Part shown: in pieces, positions 61,101-64,000 of the stretch | Numbering within the stretch: position 1 is the stretch's first letter | How the letters are laid out: each line of letters starts with the position of its first letter | Assembly: GCA_050084985.1 (NCBI GenBank) | Contig: JBITNC010000001.1 | Span: 175,088,001 to 175,152,000, forward strand | DNA length: 64,000 nt | Reading direction: 5' to 3' | Source of the DNA: Nageia nagi | Taxonomy: Eukaryota > Pinophyta | Notes under the pieces: generated by a model | What the model saw: only the letters and a program-made list of their open reading frames with translations | What the model was told of the DNA's origin: nothing | Database searches by the model: none | Translations under genes and position numbers: made by a program

Positions 61101-61870
61101 TTGTGCTAACTTAAGAAGAGGATGCCCATGTCATATTCCAAATCCAATTATAATTAAACAAGTAAGTATCTTGCCTGATCCTAAAGTTTATAGCATGATT
61201 GATCAATTGAAAAATACACCTACCAAAATCAATTTATATGATCTTATTTCTACATCTCAAGTTAATAGGAATATATTTTATACCTTGTTTAAAAATGAAA
61301 CTATGCCTACTAACATTTCAATTGCTATGTTTTCTAAAAAAAATAGAACCATTAAGGAAAGTGATGCTATTTCTTCTTACAAATATGAAAATCTCAATCA
61401 AGAATTGTTAGATGAATGTTTAGATTTATATATCACACCTATGGTTGATGGATGAGAAGTTAAATGAATAATCATAGATAATGGATCAAGTGTAAATGTA
61501 TGCTCTAATAATTTTTTGATTCAATTGCAAGAGAAAGGTCTAGAGATTCCTCCCTTAGAAGAAGCTATAAGGGCTTATGATAGCTCATCAAAGAAACCAT
61601 TAGGAATAGCTACATCATGATTAATACAAGTGTCAAGACTATAGAAATAAAATTTTAGGTTGTAGAGTCCAAAATTTCATATAACATGCTTTTGGGGAGA
61701 CCTTGGATTCATGATATTGATGCAATCCCTTCCATGCGACATGGTAGATTGAAGTTCAAATTCCAAGGTGAAGTACATGCATTCATGGGAGATATTGAGC
61801 CATATGCATTATGTAATGTTGTTGATATTAAATATTTTTCCTTGTTACCACCATGATATGAGAGAGAACC
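61101..61870 (+). pseudogene. Gypsy protease region
   Basis: Linker 61101-61455 is open for 122 codons. Then IIDNGSSVNVCSNNFL (about 61470-61520), where the retropepsin D-S/T-G triad reads D-N-G. Next comes YNMLLGRPWIHDIDAIPS with H and the +KF.F.GE segment (61680-61780), the conserved C-terminal block of gypsy aspartic protease. A TGA and a TAA interrupt it. Confidence 0.75.
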
Positions 61871-62779
61871 CTTTGAATATCCTACATTAAAGACAAATAA
61901 AGAAACATAGGTTTAGATCATGAAGACAAGTATGGGAACCTATAGTATCGATGACAAAAACCTCTTTACATCCATTAAAGACTTGGGATAGCCCAGGGTG
62001 TTAGCTATTGAAGACTATTAACAACATGCCATTCTGCTATCAGGGTACCAATTATGTGAAAATGATGAAAATAGTGACCAATATTGCTCTACCTTGTCTA
62101 AAAAGTCAAACCAAACCTCTTCATAGACATACCTTCATCTTCTGAATCGGGTAAGATCTTTCCCTCTTCTTTTATTCATAAGTACATGTTTTAAAAATGC
62201 AAATATAAAGGGGGGTTTTAGGAAAATATAAATAAGGAATGCTTACTTTCCTTGATACCTCTAAGACTTAAATGACCAAAGCAAGCTTGGGTAATGATGG
62301 GCAAGTAAAATAGAAATGGGATCCCATTTAGTTTGTTAAAGAATGCAATTTAATAGAATTATCAGATGATATTGATGTAGATACATGGATTGATGATTCT
62401 ATAGCTCTTGAATTTGATTATTTTAGTACTAATGATGATCTTCTTGAATACTTGGGGGCATATTCAAATCTCAAATCTAATGAGAAATGTAAACCAACTT
62501 ATAAACTTAATGAATATACTTATTTTGGTCAAGAGATTAATCTTCATGAAGTATTGTAGGTTTAGACATTAGATACAGCTAAGGATGAAGTACCAAGAAT
62601 AGAAGCATTGCCATCCTTGTGACAAAAAGAAGATCTTACATTTCAATAAGAAGAGTTGATACACATCAATATTGGCACTTCAAATGATGAGAGATTGATA
62701 CAAATTGGAGTAGGCCTACCTCTTCCATACCAAGAGAGGTACAAAAATAAGTTATTGATCATTCTAAGAATTTTGATTG
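61871..62779 (+). pseudogene. Gypsy spacer between protease and reverse transcriptase
   Basis: Acidic, asparagine-rich reading frames (about 62340-62500) with several stops. No conserved domain recognised; typical of the linker in this lineage. Confidence 0.5.
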
Positions 62780-64000
62780 GTCTTATGATGATATTCTAGG
62801 TTTATATCCCTCATTTGTTATGCATAATTTACCATTGAAATAGGACATTAAGCCAATCACACAAAAACCTAGAAAGATGCATCCTTCCAAGGCCTTACTA
62901 GTCAAGAAAGAGAGAGAGAAATATTTGAATGTCAGTTTCATAAGGCTTATTGAATATTTTGATTGGATGGCTAATGTTGTCCTTATTTCCAAACCAACTG
63001 GTGAAATATAGGTATGTATGGATTTTTGTGATATCAATAATGCTTATCCCAAAGATGATTTTCCATTACCAAATATTGATACAATTATCGATAGTATAGC
63101 TGGTCATGATACATTATCATTCATGGATGTATTTTTTGGCTATAACCAAATTTTTATTAACCCTATTGATCAACATAAAATAACTTTTACTACCCCTTAC
63201 AGTAATTTTTGTTGGACAGTTATGCCTTTTGGACTTAAAAATGTAGGAGCTACATATGAAAGAGAAATGGTTACCATGTTTCATGAGCACATTCACAAAA
63301 CCATGGAGGTATATGTTGATGATATTCTAGTCAAATCCAAGAAAATATAAGATCATTTACAAGTACTTGAAGAGGTATTCACCATTTTACAAAGGTACAA
63401 ATTAATACTTAAGCCTTAAAAATATGCATTTGGAGTTACTTTTGGAAAATTATTAAGATTCATGGTTTCTAATAGACTAATAGAAGTAGATCCTAAAAAA
63501 GTAAAAGCCATTGTTAATATGCCTCCACCTAAAAGTTTGAAACAATTAAGGAGCCTCCAAGGTAAAATAAATTTAGTTAAAATATTCATTTCACAACTTA
63601 GAGATAAATGTATACCATTCACTCATTTGCTCAAAAAGGACATCAAATTTGTATGGGATGAAAATTTTCAAAAAGCATTTGAGGATATCAAATAATATTT
63701 TCGTAATCCTCCCATCCTAGTCCTCATGGGTTTTTCAAAAACTACTTACTTATACATCTTAGCCACATTATATGGACTAGGAACAATGCTTTGTCAAAAA
63801 GATATAGAAAATAAGGAAAGAGCCATCTATTATCTCATCAAAATATTGATTGATTATGAAACTAGATACACCCCTATGGAAAAAATTTGTTATAATATTA
63901 TTTTCACTACTAAAAGATTTAAGGCATTATTTATTATATTGCACTACATTTGTTGTTAGTCCCATTAACCCTATCAAATATATTGTGGCTAAATAACATC
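62780..64000 (+). pseudogene. Gypsy reverse transcriptase and RNase H, truncated by window
   Basis: RT begins near 62850 with KPITQKPRKMHPSKA. It continues through VCMDFCDINNAYPKDDFPLP (63012-63071), DVFFGYNQI, FCWTVMPFGLKN and VYVDDILVKS (about 63309-63338), with catalytic YVDD. The connection (63462-63695) has PPPKSLKQLRSLQGKIN, and RNase H starts at about 63726 (ILATLYGLGTMLCQ, YYLIKILIDYETRYTPMEK). Stops lie at 63010, 63348, 63418 and 63693. This is the standard gypsy RT-RNase H order, the best-preserved polymerase in the window. Confidence 0.9.

Larger units (their letters stand above)
59233..64000 (+). mobile_element. Ty3/gypsy element, 5' part; runs past window end
   Basis: 5' LTR (59233-59856), candidate primer site, gag, zinc knuckle, protease, reverse transcriptase and RNase H in gypsy order on plus. 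The window ends inside RNase H, so integrase and the 3' LTR are not seen. ORFs are interrupted by stops, but long segments remain readable, so it appears younger than the gypsy fragments at 0-1.2 and 17.4-18.3 kb. Confidence 0.85.

Overview
This is a nuclear window from a seed plant. It holds one intact protein-coding gene, a two-exon cytochrome P450 of the plant-specific CYP78A family (25537-27658, minus strand), in about 64 kb of AT-rich, stop-riddled transposable-element debris. The low gene density, the old and heavily mutated LTR elements of many lineages and their nesting fit a large gymnosperm-type genome. That placement is inference; no marker in the window fixes the species.

Layout. 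0-1.3 kb: decayed Ty3/gypsy gag. 3.6-5.3 kb: copy A of an unidentified ~1.7 kb sequence whose second copy lies at 22.2-24.3 kb. 5.4-13.3 kb: a dead Mutator-like (MULE) transposase between two arrays of the same minisatellite in opposite orientation, probably the long terminal inverted repeats. 14.8-16.7 kb: two broken host-like fragments (the C-terminal part of a plant NT-C2-type protein, and an acidic/coiled-coil protein). 17.4-18.3 kb: gypsy gag, minus strand. 19.2-20.8 kb: LINE ORF1 (DUF4283-type) remnant, minus strand. 21.3-22.9 kb: three AT-rich ~0.55 kb tandem units. 25.5-28.2 kb: CYP78A and its GC-richer upstream region with two G-boxes. 28.8-54.0 kb: a second LINE ORF1-like locus, minus strand, carrying a 1.12 kb non-autonomous CACTA element (perfect ACT target duplications) and a large nest of Ty1/copia elements. 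54.0-57.4 kb: another copia, minus strand. 59.2-64.0 kb: a Ty3/gypsy element that runs off the window end.

The most structured part is 32.2-53.05 kb. Three members of one copia family (LTRs of ~0.48-0.50 kb, TGTTGGAATG...CA, initiator-Met tRNA primer site) sit inside each other. Element I (TSD AAATT) carries element II in its leader (TSD CTTGG/CTTAG). Element II carries an internally deleted element III in reverse orientation in its own leader (TSD GATCA). A later ~0.9 kb tandem duplication copied the 5' LTR of element I. Elements I and II share at least seven stop codons at homologous positions, all explicable as C-to-T or G-to-A changes. Either a dead template was mobilised in trans, or methylcytosine deamination recurred at the same sites.

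I found no CRISPR, operon, viral or prokaryotic features, no tRNA or rRNA genes, and no convincing new gene system. The observations worth following are architectural: self-nesting, shared stops, inverted minisatellite arms around a MULE, and the 19-kb-spaced duplication near the P450 gene.
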